Position numbers and translations under genes: made by a program. Of a stretch of DNA of 64,000 nt, positions 25,151 to 36,290 are shown piece by piece (position 1 is the first letter of the stretch; each line of letters opens with the position of its first letter). This DNA comes from Galeopsis tetrahit (lineage: Eukaryota; Streptophyta; Magnoliopsida; Lamiales; Lamiaceae), in assembly GCA_963675135.1 (NCBI GenBank), contig OY776132.1:66354850-66418849 (forward strand), read 5' to 3'. The notes under the pieces were generated by a model. It made no database searches. It saw nothing but the letters and a program-made list of their open reading frames with translations, and was not told the DNA's origin.

Positions 25151-25827
25151 GTCTATAGAAATGACCTTATTAGGGAATATTCTCTTTAAAATATGCCTAA
25201 ATATTCAAATTCCTTATACCCTATTTTAAAAATAATTATTGTACATGTGTCATTTTATTAAATTAATTCATTCTCAATTTTAAAAAATGACATGTCATCG
25301 AATGGTGACTTGTGAGTATCTATATATATAAAAGGAGGACGAGGGCTCTCCTACTTTCGACACGTGTGCATTTGAGACCCCTCCTCCTTTTGCCATGTGT
25401 ATGATGAGTGTCTTTTCTTTTGCCACGTGACATTCTTACCATACATGACTGTTACAATTAGAGAGAGAAATAGAGACTCTTCAAATTTCATCATAACTCC
25501 TTTTTATTAGTAGACTTTTCGATTCTCTCCTCTCATCTTCTCCAACTTCCGATTTTAAGGACGGCCTTTTCAAATTTCACAGTTCCAAGAAATTCAAGAA
25601 ATTCGATCGGTGAGAGTGCATGGTGGAAACTTTTTCAACTTCCCAGTTCACAGGTATTCCATGTATATACTACTCGAGCTCTACTTTACTATTTTATTAA
25701 GCTAGCAATAGAAGGAGTAAATATATCCGGGAAAGGTTTCAATGAAGATATATATGTATTTGTTTTTGTTCATACATTTATGATTTTAGAAATATTATAC
25801 TGTATTATTTTATGATGCATACAGTGT

Positions 25828-25958
25828 AAAGACACGAGTGATGCATCAAGAACCTTCATGGCGTTTGGAGGTGGTAATAGGTTTTGTGTGGGAGCTGATT
25901 TTACTAAGGTGTAGATGGTTGTTTATCTCCATTCCTTGGTCACTAAATACAAGTAAGA
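25828..25958 (+). pseudogene. Cytochrome P450 heme-loop fragment (CYP87-like)
   Basis: The translation contains FMAFGGGNRFCVGADFTKV, the P450 signature FxxGxxxCxG with the heme-ligand cysteine, and further on MVVYLHSLVTKYK, the start of the next helix. An in-frame TAG separates the two, and the exon ends at a donor-like aagtaaga. The wording is closest, from memory, to the CYP87/CYP708 group of the CYP85 clan (steroid/triterpenoid oxidation). It is a single exon fragment inside a Helitron and cannot encode an enzyme. Confidence 0.75.
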
Positions 25959-26483
25959 ATAAATTAATTAATATTTAATTTGTTAGATCCATGCCCAATC
26001 CTATCATTTGCGTGAAATAAGCATATAGGAGTGTTTATCACCATTTGTTTGTAAGTATCCCTAATTAAATTTAAGGGTTCCATTTTGTTTGAACTCTTTT
26101 AAGTGTTAATTGTTTAATGTAATTTTTTTAGTAGATGTAGAGTTTTTTATTCTATTTTGGGTGTTATTTTTGGTGAATAAATGAGGAATTGAAGTAGCAT
26201 GAAAGCAACTATTGTGTTTATGTGATTTGGCAGGGCCTTTTTTTTTTTTTTGGATTCGAGAGTTTATTTTATGATGGTTCCTCATGAAAGAATGCAACAG
26301 AACTTGGTCCATTTTCGAGAGAGATGTACTTAATCACGTCCCTCCTTTTTTTTTCTATTGATATTATGAAATTTTGTTTATTACACAATTACTGCATCAA
26401 TTGTATGTAATTGAACTATGATCATTCATCATATGGTGAGGCACTAACTTGAAATATATATATGTGCTTCTTTTCTGTCTTTA

Positions 26484-26556
26484 GATTGTATCCCTATTGC
26501 TAGAGTCTGGTGTTGATATTAATCTCAGGAACTATCGCGGGCATGTAACACTTTGC
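26484..26556 (+). pseudogene. Ankyrin-repeat exon fragment (XBAT-type E3 ligase), part 1
   Basis: The frame reads IVSLLLESGVDINLRNYRGH, an ankyrin helix pair. The wording is typical of plant XBAT ankyrin-RING ubiquitin ligases. It ends at a splice-donor-like gtaaca. The continuing exon lies on the far side of a hAT insertion (27,611 onward). Confidence 0.65.
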
Positions 26557-26602
26557 GCGTTATTTTTTATCAAGATATATCGTTTTTAGTTATTTAAGTT
26601 GA

Positions 26603-27585
26603 GTTAAAATCAGTGGCGGACCTACTGTGTGACATGGGGGTACAGTTGTACCCCAATGTCAAAAAATTTGTTTCAATATATATATATATATTTTTTAATC
26701 GTAGTAACATTTTAGCCTTTTATCTCTTCCTTTGAGCCATTCTTTCCTCCCTTCATCCTGGTCCATTCATAATATTAATTCACCTATGACCTATCAATTC
26801 CAATCTACATACAATACATGTAAATTTTTTATTTTATTAATTCATAAACACATGATTAATGTTTTCCTGTAAATTAGGTCGGGCAATATGTTAATTGATA
26901 GTATATATTTATACTTGTTGATAGATTTGTATATTTTCGTAATATATTTAATTATTTATAGCATGTTTGATAGCAAAGACTGATTAGACTGGATTAATGA
27001 GATTATATTTAAACTTTATAAATTTTAAAATATAATCTACCTTTAATCTAAGTTATCAAACAAACTATAAAGATGAGATAGAGTTAATCTAAGTTTAATT
27101 TAAGTTATCAAACATGGCCTTATGAAATTAGTTGTCCTAAATTTATAATTAATTCTTTCGAAGTTATGTGAATTGTCATGTTAATTCCTTTATTTATTAA
27201 TTATATATATCATTCATGTTATTTTGGTACTACATATGTGTGAAAATAATATTTTTTGGAATACACTATATAAAAATAGGATGTGAAAAAGTATTGATGG
27301 TCAGTTTTATGATATTGTTTGACCACCCTTATTGAAAAATGATGTGTTTCTATAAATTCTCGGTGAAGATAGAATATATAGCTTTTAAAATTTGAAGACC
27401 CGACATACTCAGTTGTAATTGTATTTCTATTTTATTTGAACTTTGTGGAATATCTTATTTATTTTCACATTTAATTTGATTGTGTGCATTTTAAATATAA
27501 GATATTGATTACGTATAAATATTTTAAAATTGTGTATTGATCGTACCCCCGGATTTAAAATCCTGGGTCCGCCACTGGTTAAAAT
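26603..27585. mobile_element. Non-autonomous hAT element nested in the Helitron
   Basis: The termini are CAGTGGCGGACC (from 26611) and its inverse GGTCCGCCACTG (to 27577). The next few bases also pair (gggggtac near the left, gtaccccc near the right). An exact 8-bp duplication GTTAAAAT flanks it (26603-26610 and 27578-27585). The ~967-bp body has no transposase frame; the 104-aa minus frame at its right end is incidental. It inserted into the intron of the captured ankyrin fragment, so it is younger than the capture. Confidence 0.9.
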
Positions 27586-27611
27586 GATGATTGATGGATA
27601 CAATGGCAGAC

Positions 27612-27652
27612 GGCGTTGATGCAAGCTTGTCAATACGGGCATTGGGAGGTTG
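27612..27652 (+). pseudogene. Ankyrin-repeat exon fragment (XBAT-type), part 2
   Basis: After an acceptor-like tggcag at about 27,610 the frame reads TALMQACQYGHWEVV. This directly continues the ankyrin consensus of part 1 (NYRG-x-TALMQACQYGHWEVV). The reading becomes unrecognisable after this short piece. Together with part 1 it shows that a spliced-gene segment with its intron was captured. Confidence 0.65.
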
Positions 27653-27659
27653 TTCATTC

Positions 27660-29320
27660 CTGTTCTTCTATTTTTTCCGACATGTGTCCGTGTATAATAA
27701 ATCTTACTATTTTTTTTTCTTAATTGCAGAAATCGTTCCATGCTTTCATTTTTAATTGCTAATTACAAAGGTAGGAAGATAATTTTGAATGTTAATGGTC
27801 ACAGTTCAGAGAGATCTGACACACAAGACTGTGTAAATGGTCTCACAAGGACGTTGCATTTTGGAAGCCCACTCCAACCGGCGCTTGGCGATGGTCAATC
27901 AGCGACAAAAAAAAAAAGATGAATCATCGTCCTTCTTACAATTTGGAGGCAGCGGAATTCAGAGAAGGTATGAGTTCCTTCTCAATTCAATCTATGTATA
28001 AGGGCATTGTAACAATGACGAAGCTTAAGTACACTAGAAGATATTTCCACGGTAGGTCACTTCGTCGGCGTCTCTGTCTCTCTCTGGTAATTCCCTTTTC
28101 GGATAAGTATACAAATACTGAAAATTCCATCTTTACTTTAAAATACTACTCTACTTATAATTGATTTCGACATTTTGATATGATTTCTTTCTTCAAATCT
28201 ACACAATTATTACCAACAATCTTTCCTTCTCCTTGTGTCTACAGGTATGAACTATGTCTTTTCCTTAAATTTTCTTTTATTGATATCTCATGTGCTGCAT
28301 ACCAGATTTGAATTTCAATCAGTAGTCTGATTAGTTTGTGGTGCTAGCTAGGTTGTGTATTTTTTTGGGTGAAGACTAATTCTCTAAATTTGGTAGGGAA
28401 CAAAGGAAATTGCTATGTTTTGGGTCCATGCTAAAGGTGTACTCCTAATTTGTTTTTGTATATTGCATACACTTCCTCTATCCACAATTTACAACTCCAA
28501 TTGTTTAGAGTTTTATGAGTTTCACTTTCTTTGCTACAATGTATAACTCGAATTCTAGAAAGGTTTTTTTGTTTAATAGTGGTATTATTGTTTTGCTTAT
28601 ACACTTATTTCTTATGATTTTGATTGGAAAACAGTTGAGCTTGCTTACTTATATATGTTTAAAGGATACATATATGTATATATGTGTTTTTCTTCTATTT
28701 AATTTATGAGATTCAATCCACCCTTTTGTTCATTGTTGTTTGTATAGCAAATTCTTAAAATACTCTTGGTGATGATTCTTTTGTTCAAGTAAATAAATGA
28801 GAAATTTATAGACACTTTAAAAATAACTTCAAATGGTTGAAGCGTTAAGTAGGTAAAGTGGAAACTTATATGTGTCCTAACTGCTTTAGGACTATCGTTT
28901 CCATTTTTAGTGTTGCTTTAAACTCATATCTAATAGTTATATTTTTGTTTTTTTTCTTCTGAATCTTAAATCTTAATTGAATTTTTGAATTGTAGTGATG
29001 TTTACAATGTTTTCTGTCTTGCACTGTAAAATTGTGGTCTTTACTTTTCCGATTTTTAGATTTATTTGTTCTTTGATGTCAATATATTCAACTTTTTATT
29101 ATTATTTTTTCACAAATAAAAATTTGCATTGCCTATCGGATTATACATTTATCAATTATCACGAAAATTGAAGCAAAAAGATAAACACATAAATTTTATT
29201 GGAATATTTGTGGTTCTAATGCGAAAATTCTAAAGACCTCCAAGACTAATTGTAAAAAAAAAAATATTTATTTAATTCATTCCAGTTTTACAATTGACCC
29301 GTACATTCCACGGACAAAAA
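27660..29320 (+). other. Helitron interior, unidentified
   Basis: Between 27,740 and 28,170 there are short GC-richer open stretches with splice-like borders that might be further captured exons, but none is recognisable. From 28,170 to the hairpin the DNA is AT-rich and shows no feature. Confidence 0.35.
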
Positions 29321-29324
29321 CTAG

Positions 29325-29900
29325 TTAATTGAAAAGGTGAGTTTAGCTAATCCTTTATTACATTTTCATTTATTAATTAAAAAAAGTTTTTATATTAAGT
29401 GTATGAAAAAAAATATACATCTCATGATCATCATATTTTAGACAACTATTAGTAAATTACGAAAACAATTAATTTAAATTAATATTATATTGATCAAACC
29501 TCCCAATTTAATTTTTAATAACTCAATAAAACTTTAGAAAAAAAGTTTATAAAAGGATAAATGTGGTTAATTAGTCCATAAATCAAAGTTTCCATTGTTA
29601 AGTTAAAATTAAATATAGTTTTGATTTAACACACATAATTTTGTTGCCACATGTTTTCTTTACTTAATACTAATATCTTTACCCATATTTTACTTTTTAA
29701 ATGAACTTAACAAAATGGAGACACATGTATCACGCTTATAAATCACAAAACATCTCATAAAAATTATTGTGAAGACGATACATAAGTAAAATAAACTTCC
29801 TATTAGTATGATAAGAGATTTTAGATATGATTTGAGTGAAATTTAAAATTAGGAGTTTTAAATCCTTAAATCAAACTGGAAAATTTTAGGTAAAGTCTAG
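29325..29900. other. Intergenic AT-rich DNA
   Basis: Nothing coding or repetitive could be supported in this stretch. Confidence 0.4.
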
Positions 29901-30076
29901 TATGCACTCGAGTGCATGCTGTGCACCCTAGTCCATGTGCACTTTTCAGTTTACTGACTTACACTTTTTGGTAATGGTGTTGCACTTTTCAATTATTACT
30001 CATTTACCAAAAAGTGTAAGTTAGTAAACTGAAAAGTGTACATGGACTAGGGTGCACAACATGCACTCGAGTCCAT
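29901..30076. repeat. 176-bp near-perfect hairpin (fold-back MITE)
   Basis: The left arm starts tatgcactcgagtgcatg and the right arm ends catgcactcgagtccata. Arms of about 75 bases pair with only a few mismatches around a ~25-base loop. This is short enough to resemble a precursor of small RNAs. No target duplication was resolved. Confidence 0.8.
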
Positions 30077-31035
30077 AGCAGACCAAGCCAAAATTTTAAT
30101 AGCATCCGAATAAATCTCTATCTTAATACAAAAACTTATATGAAATACTCCGTATTTCATAAATGAAATATAAGTAATTAAGGTAAAATGAGCTAAAAAC
30201 TAACCTGTAAAATATTGAATTTTTAAAAACTAGTTAAATTAGATACTTCCTCAGTCCAATTTTATTATGCCCACTTCTCCGAACACGGGTTTTAATGAAT
30301 ATTGATTAGTTTATTCATAAAGTAGATAAGTTGAGGGTATGATAGAATATTGTGGGGTCCATTTGTAAATAAATGATTGTTTATGAATAAAGTGAATGAC
30401 AAAGTGGGTAAATAAGTGATGGTAGGAGGGTGGAGATAAAGTAGTATGAATAGTATTGTTTCCAAAAGAGTATGGGCATAATAAAATTGGACAAAAAGTG
30501 GGAATAATGAAATTGAAGTGTGAAATATTTTATACAAGTGTATTCCGTATATAGAAGAGTTGTGTTGTTGTCTCGAGGCTGGACTCCCGCATTTGGCGCT
30601 GAAGTGTAAATACAACTACTGGTTTTTGCTGCAGAGTAAATAGACGCTGTGTGATCCCTACGCCTAGATTAGATATATCCTGTTGTTTTGTACTATCTCT
30701 TGCTCTTTATTAGGTTTGGCAGTCTACCTCTATTCTCATTGTCCAACAGTTCATAAAAAAAAATTAAATTAGGCATTATAAAAAGACCATAATAATGCTA
30801 CTAAGAGTTAAATAAGTACTACAGTTTAATAAAAATAATAAAATAAGTAGATGGATTACATGTAATTTAAAAATAAAAGAATATAATAAAATGTAAAAAA
30901 ATAAAAGTTTACCAAAACAAAAAAAAAAAAAAAAGATAAATATTTATTCGAACAAAGGGAATACTAGTATAAAAGAGTACATTTTAATATACAAAATAAT
31001 TTTCTTTGCATATAAAATCTCACAGTAATATTATT
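30077..31035. other. Intergenic DNA with a decayed MITE
   Basis: About 30,247-30,495 begins cttcctcagtccaatttta and carries ataataaaattggacaaaa in inverted orientation near its right end, so it is probably a decayed Stowaway-like MITE. No gene is seen. The 107-aa minus frame crossing it is repeat translation. Confidence 0.4.
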
Positions 31036-31038
31036 ATT

Positions 31039-31676
31039 ACTCTATCCATCCACATTTTTTTTTTTTGGAAAAGGCAAATTGCATTCAAAGGTACCAGGGG
31101 TACCCTGAAAAGGGTGAAAACAGAGTACAGATTATGAGAAAATTAAATTAACTACAGCTACAACACAAACTTGGGTTCCTATTCCAATCCTCATAATTAT
31201 TCCAGAAATTTAACAGATTTTTGGCCTTCAGCCACCTGAATGTCGAGAGTTTGATGTTTTGCAGAATCTTCTCCAATTCAAGATTCTTCCCATTGAAGAC
31301 CATCTCATTCCTCATTCTCCAAATAGACCAGATCGTACCATGCCAAATAAACGACCAAATTGTTCTTCTCTTCCTCTCCGTGACCTCTATGTGTTTCTTG
31401 AAATGTCTAACCTTTGTTTCCCCAGCTTGGTAGGTGTAGTCGAACCAAATCTATCCATCCACATTTAATGTGCACTTTTTTTTTTTTTACAAATTTTAAA
31501 GAATATTGATTGTTTATATAAAAAACAAATGTGTAAAGTAAAAATAAAATGTGTATTAGTGAGTTTGAGGAATAAATAATTTTATTTATTGAAGTGTACA
31601 TATTAATTATTAAGTGTGGATAATAAAAAAAAAAGTAAATAATGCATATTGAATGTGGACACTGGACAGGGAGAAT
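31039..31676. mobile_element. Stowaway-like MITE interrupted by a LINE
   Basis: The left part (actctatccatccacatt) and the right part near 31,650-31,675 (gaatgtggacactggacag) are roughly inverse. The element is split by the LINE at 31058-31449, and its left end is repeated across that insertion as the LINE target duplication. Confidence 0.5.
31041..31466 (-). mobile_element. 5'-truncated LINE with 17-bp target duplication
   Basis: TCTATCCATCCACATTT flanks the insert exactly (31041-31057 and 31450-31466). The insert starts with a T tract on plus (poly-A tail on minus). The minus frame reads FIWHGTIWSIWRMRNEMVF and continues to a stop at about 31,160. This tryptophan-rich region follows the reverse transcriptase and zinc-binding domain in plant LINE ORF2. 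Only ~390 bp remain, so it is inactive. It belongs to a different LINE family from the copies near 35 kb and 45-47 kb. Confidence 0.8.
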
Positions 31677-31960
31677 AGTCTCTCTATCTATCAAAGTATG
31701 TTCAGTTTTATTTTTTTATCCACTAAAAATATGTGCATTCTATTTATTTAAATAGTTAAATATTAAATACATTTTATGTTTTATTATCAAGATTAATGAT
31801 GGAGTAAAAATTATCGTAAAACGTTTAGAAAAAGGTGTAAAAGTTATTGAAAAGAGTTAAAAAAATGTTGAAAATAGATAAATTTTTGTTTAAAACCGTA
31901 TGAATTAATTATGTTGAAAAGTATAAGGACCAACCGGTCATATAATAACGAGGGAGTATT
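31677..31960. mobile_element. MITE related to the copy at 37.3 kb
   Basis: Starting ctatctatcaaagtatgttc and containing 'actaaaaatatgtgcattctatttattta', it matches 37,296-37,430 (ctatccatccattaaaagta, then acaaaaatatgttcattcta). It ends acgagggagta, a Stowaway-type terminus. The two copies define a dispersed family. Confidence 0.5.
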
Positions 31961-32221
31961 GAAGAATTAGATAATTATAGTTGGACAATAAATTAATACC
32001 CATGATTCAAAATAAGTACAGTACATAAATTAATACCCATGAAAATAAGTAGATACTCCATGTATTTGACATCATTCTACAAAATTAATATTTCATACTA
32101 ATATTATTTTATTTTTAAAATTGTCACTAATTTTTTTTTTTTTATATTATATTAAATTATCTAAAATATCCATATTTTATTCTACTGACCAAATGTTTTT
32201 TCATCAGGATCAGGGTGAAAG

Positions 32222-32229
32222 TATATAAA
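32222..32229 (+). promoter_or_regulatory. TATA box of the DUF1635-type gene
   Basis: TATATAAA lies about 85 bp upstream of the start codon. A second TATA-like ttataaaa lies at 32,247. A pyrimidine-rich leader (cgctctcaaatcaactc) follows. Confidence 0.5.
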
Positions 32230-32306
32230 AAAGGAAAGAGTGTCCTTATAAAAGGGGCAGTACTCTCGCTCTCAAATCAACTCTTCTCACAAAACTAAAA
32301 GGTCCC

Positions 32307-32990
32307 ATGGCCATGGAACAACAAGATCAAACTAATTTTCTTCTAAATTGGACTCATTTATACCCACAAAAGGTAACACAATTTTATACTCAAAACATCA
32401 ATTCATTTTCCTTTCAAACCTTATTAATTTTACTCTGATTCTCAAAACAGAGCATATCCATGGATGGATCCCTTTTGCTAACAATGGAGCTACAAGAACA
32501 GCTCAAATCAAGAGATCAACAAATTCTCCATCTCAAAAACCTCCTCGCCGCCGCCATTGAAGACAGAGACCAAGCTCAACAAAATTGCACCAAAATGTTG
32601 TACGAAAAACTACTCCTGCAACATTCCACCATCGAAGACGATCCCACAAAAGGAATCCACGGATTCTCCTCCTCCGACTCCGACGAATCCACCGTTTCGT
32701 CGCCGGTGGAAACAGAGCCCGATTTCCCGGTGCCGGCCGACCGGGCGTTGCCGGAAAACGGTAAGTTTCTTGAAGCGGTGATGAAAGCAGGGCCGTTGCT
32801 GCAGACGCTTCTCCTCGCCGGCCCTCTTCCGCAGTGGCGCCACCCTCCGCCGCCCGTGGACGCCTGCCTTATTCCGGCGCCGCCGATTCAGTTGTTGCAT
32901 CAAGATTCGTTACAGAATATGAACAAGTGTGGTAGGATTACTAGGAAGAGAAAGTGTGTTGATGAGTATGAATCAGTTGTTCTTCATTGA
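32307..32990 (+). CDS. DUF1635-type plant protein, two exons, 201 aa
   Basis: The exons are 32307-32372 and 32451-32990, with an in-phase intron (AAG/gtaaca ... acag/AGC). The first ATG is in a good plant context (cccATGG); a second ATG two codons later is an alternative. Residues 30-75 form an amphipathic coiled coil (MELQEQLKSRDQQILHLKNL). An acidic-serine stretch follows (SSSDSDESTVSS). The conserved C-terminal block AGPLLQTLLLAGPLPQWRHP lies at about residues 134-153 and ends in a proline-rich part, then the basic GRITRKRKC. The coil plus LLQTLLLAGPLPQW block is my basis for DUF1635; the family has no established biochemical role. Length is close to its shorter members. The basic tail suggests nuclear location (inference). 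Internal GC is higher than in the surroundings, as expected for a real exon. Confidence 0.8.
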
Positions 32991-35049
32991 TTTAATTTCT
33001 GAAAATGTTAATCTACTTTTTTGAAATTTGTTACTCAAATTGTAGGTAATGATGTTGAACTTGTACAGTGCAGCCCCATATATTGTTCATACTACTAATT
33101 AAATTATGTATTAATGCAATTAATTACCTTTTCAGATAATTTCTAATAATATGGTGATTATTTTAGATATATAGAGCATGTGAAATTGAAAATAATAATT
33201 TACAAGTGATGATGATGATATTACTTGAGTGGTCTTCACCAGCATTTTGGTGGGTGTCTCTCTCCTTACTTCCATCTCTCTTTTTCTTTTTTTAACTCTA
33301 GCTGCATCTATTCGGTTACTAATACATTAATTAAATATAGAATCTTTTTGTTAAGTAAAAAAGAAATTAAATTTAATTTGATATCTATCTTTTATTTTAT
33401 TAAATATTTATCTTCATCATGTTAAATTAGCCTACCAAACTTTGGTGTTAGGTGCATAAAAAAAGTACACATAATTAGACGCTAATCCTTGTTTAATGGA
33501 TATTAACGGTAGAACTTGCAAATAGCATGGAATCTTGAATTGCGGCATACGCAGCATGTGTGTTTTTTTGGTGTGGTTTCTTTTTCCTCCTATGACTATG
33601 AGACATGTTTTCATCAGTTTTTAAGAGTTTTTGGTAAATCTTTTATCTTCCATTTTTTCTTTAATTTATTTAGTATAAAAATACTTTAGTATGATATGTT
33701 ATATCGTATTAAAAATGAGGACTTGATCTAGCTGCATGTGTGAATAAAGGAACATTTGTATTCCAACTTTTTTTAGGATTGAAATGAAGTAACACTTGAT
33801 CTCACACTTTTTTTCTTTAATTATGTTGTAAATCTTAAAAAAATAGAGGAGGGTGCGTTTGTTTGAGAAAATGTGTGTGTGTGGGGAGTATGTGAAAAAT
33901 GGGGCTAGGAAATGATTGGTAAGGGTAAGAAGCAGAAGGTGGTGGGTTCTCACAAATCAAAATTAGGATCTCGACCCCATGTTTTTACGTTGAAATTATG
34001 TCCATTAATTCATCATTAGTTTTTCGATTTTTAAACCTTATTTTTTATTACCTGCCTCCAATCTTTACTACCTTCAATTATTATGTTCCAAAAGCGTTTG
34101 CAATCAATTGTCGTCCGTGTGAAACGGTATGCGGCAAACATACAGTAAAATTCAAAGTTGGTATAGGAGTATTATATACCGCAGCAATATTACTCTTTAT
34201 TAAAATAATGAAAATTATCAAATTGATACGTTTTAAAAAATATACATACTCCATTTAAAATTATACGCAAAATGCATAATGATTGTTTAATACTCAATAT
34301 TGATAAAACTTTACCTTTTTTTATCACTCTATATAAAGGTTGCATAATCTTATCAAACCAAACTCGTCTATCTTGGCATGGTCATATATTTGTATTGAGT
34401 CATAGGTCTTTGGTACGGAAAATTATTAGGCTTGAAAGGATGACTTGTACCCTTCATACTCGAAAGCAATATATTTAACTGTAAAAAAGAAAAAAGAAAA
34501 ATGTGCAATTAGTATGGACACGCTCCGTACATCACTAGACCAACTCTTTAGGGTTACCCCGTCAACATTTTATACTATATTTATTAATCTTGTAAAATGC
34601 AAAACAGAAAGTTATGACACGACGAAGTACTATTATGGTCCCCTCACTTGTCAATTATGGGACAATAGACAAGTAAAGCTTCGACATAGTACTTAGGATG
34701 AAATTGCCTTTAATATATCAACAAATTGATCAATCATGCATACTTATTTGAAACATTAATATATAAATAGAAAACTAAGAAAAGTCATGATTTAATAAGA
34801 ATAATTAAAATGAGTTTGTGTTTTTTAACAGATTCCATTTATTAATCTGCCACCATTTCATTAGTCTACGGTCAACAAAAAAGTTTCTTCCCCTTTCTTC
34901 AGGCAATCTTCACTTCAAATAGATTTTGACTCAAAAGTTGTACTAGCATTTATTAATTGTAGACACATCTAAACTGATTAATGGAGAATTCACATCTTAG
35001 AAACAAAGAAAGGAACCGACTGACCAATGACATGTTTCCATTTGTACAT
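32991..35049. other. 3' flank and intergenic DNA
   Basis: The 3' untranslated region of the preceding gene probably ends within the first 150 bases. No other gene or recognisable repeat could be supported; the small open frames are AT-rich and without domains. Confidence 0.45.
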
Positions 35050-35640
35050 TCCAGCTAGCTCACATGTCGAGTCAGAGGGCGGAGCATCATTAAAACCTTG
35101 TCTGGAAAAACCCTCTAGAAATAAAATCCAGGTCAAGATACGCTCCTCTAAGAATCAATGTTTATAAAAAAAAACATAGTGCAAATCATTGTGCAGGAAT
35201 GAGAGTAAAAGATTTGGGGGTAACGTACCACTGCAGACATTGTGAAGACCTGTCTTGATCCCATAGCGTCTGCCGCCTAATTGGCCTCTCTGAAGACATG
35301 TGAGTATCTGATGTGCATATCCAAAGACCCTGCTGACGCCGAGGGATGGAAGGCCTGCAACTCTTAAAAGTGTCAATTGAGGACCGAGCCCGATTCAATC
35401 TAAAGAAAGTGTCAGCCCTGATCATGTGCATATTTGATGGCCATAAGAGCAGCAGCCAGCTCAACTTCAAAGGGAAGACCCCAACCCACCTTAGTGGCAA
35501 TTACCGTCACAAAAAATCCCCTAAAAGTCTTAAAAATCGCTTTTGCATATAGATTACCCGAGAAAGAAGAAACACTATTGTCCATGTTAACCTTATACCA
35601 ATCCGGATCCGATGGAAGACTGAATATGGAAATGGTTAAT
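35050..35640 (-). mobile_element. LINE 3' fragment with RNase H remnant (copy a)
   Basis: The minus strand carries the same RNase H tail and 3' end as the LINE at 45.5-47.6 kb. The shared words are 'ggattttatttctagaggg', 'ccagacaaggttttaa' and 'tgtgagct', and the antisense frames share 'PTHLSGN' and 'KSPKSL' with those over the 47-kb copy. Frames are broken. No target duplication was found. Confidence 0.6.
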
Positions 35641-35789
35641 GCACGTAAATTGGAAGAGTTTCATAACAGAATCTAAATTATTAGAAAGGGTATATAGTTC
35701 TTCATTTTACAAATTTCTCAATCAAGGTTCGATTTTAATATTTTCTTCAATTCATGATTTTTTTTTTACTATAGAACCGATTTATATTT

Positions 35790-35880
35790 ACTAATTACAG
35801 TGTCTCCGTAGGTGAACGGTGGGATTGGTCCACCAAATTAATCGGTCCATAAACAAATAACATAACACAAAAAAAATAAA
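35790..35880 (+). mobile_element. SINE 3' fragment (Au-like)
   Basis: Sequence 'gtgggattggtccaccaaattaatcggtcc' in pieces matches the conserved 3' region of the SINE at 1,340-1,375. It is followed by an A-rich stretch. It is short and decayed. Confidence 0.4.
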
Positions 35881-36290
35881 AAATTAATCACAGTGCGTGT
35901 GCCATGCCATCTCATTTAGAGGTCAAAACAGCTATTCGTCGATCTAATAATAATGGAAATCTTTCAAAATTCACAATCTTGTAAATAGACTTTTTTTTTT
36001 TTTTTTTTTTTGAAATTTAAATATGATAATAATTTATATGCATGAAGAAAATCCTCGTTTTTCATGTATTTATGCGTAAAAAAAAGAAGTAACAATACGG
36101 AGATAACAGACATATAGTCTCACGCGACGGGCTAAGCCCACAAAGCAAAATATGGACTAAATTTAAATGAACTCAAGATACTAACACAAGCTAAATTTCA
36201 TTATTCTCCGTTTTTTTTTTATTATACTACGGAGTATTAATTTTCTTTTTGAAAGTATTACTGTACTATTTATACTACAACTATCACTTA

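Larger units (their letters stand above)
25319..29324 (+). mobile_element. Helitron carrying captured host-gene fragments, 4.0 kb
   Basis: It begins TCTATATATATAAAAGG after an A and ends in CTAG (29321-29324) before a T, the A/T insertion preference of Helitrons. A short stem (CCGT 29299-29302, ACGG 29310-29313) precedes CTAG by seven bases. No Rep/helicase frame is present, so it is non-autonomous. It holds a P450 fragment, an ankyrin fragment split by a hAT element, and further exon-like pieces near 27,740-28,170 that I could not identify. All recognisable pieces run in the Helitron's own orientation. Confidence 0.75.

Noticed and set aside
27427..27741. 104-codon minus frame
   Set aside because: It crosses the right end of the hAT element; its coding look comes from repeat sequence.
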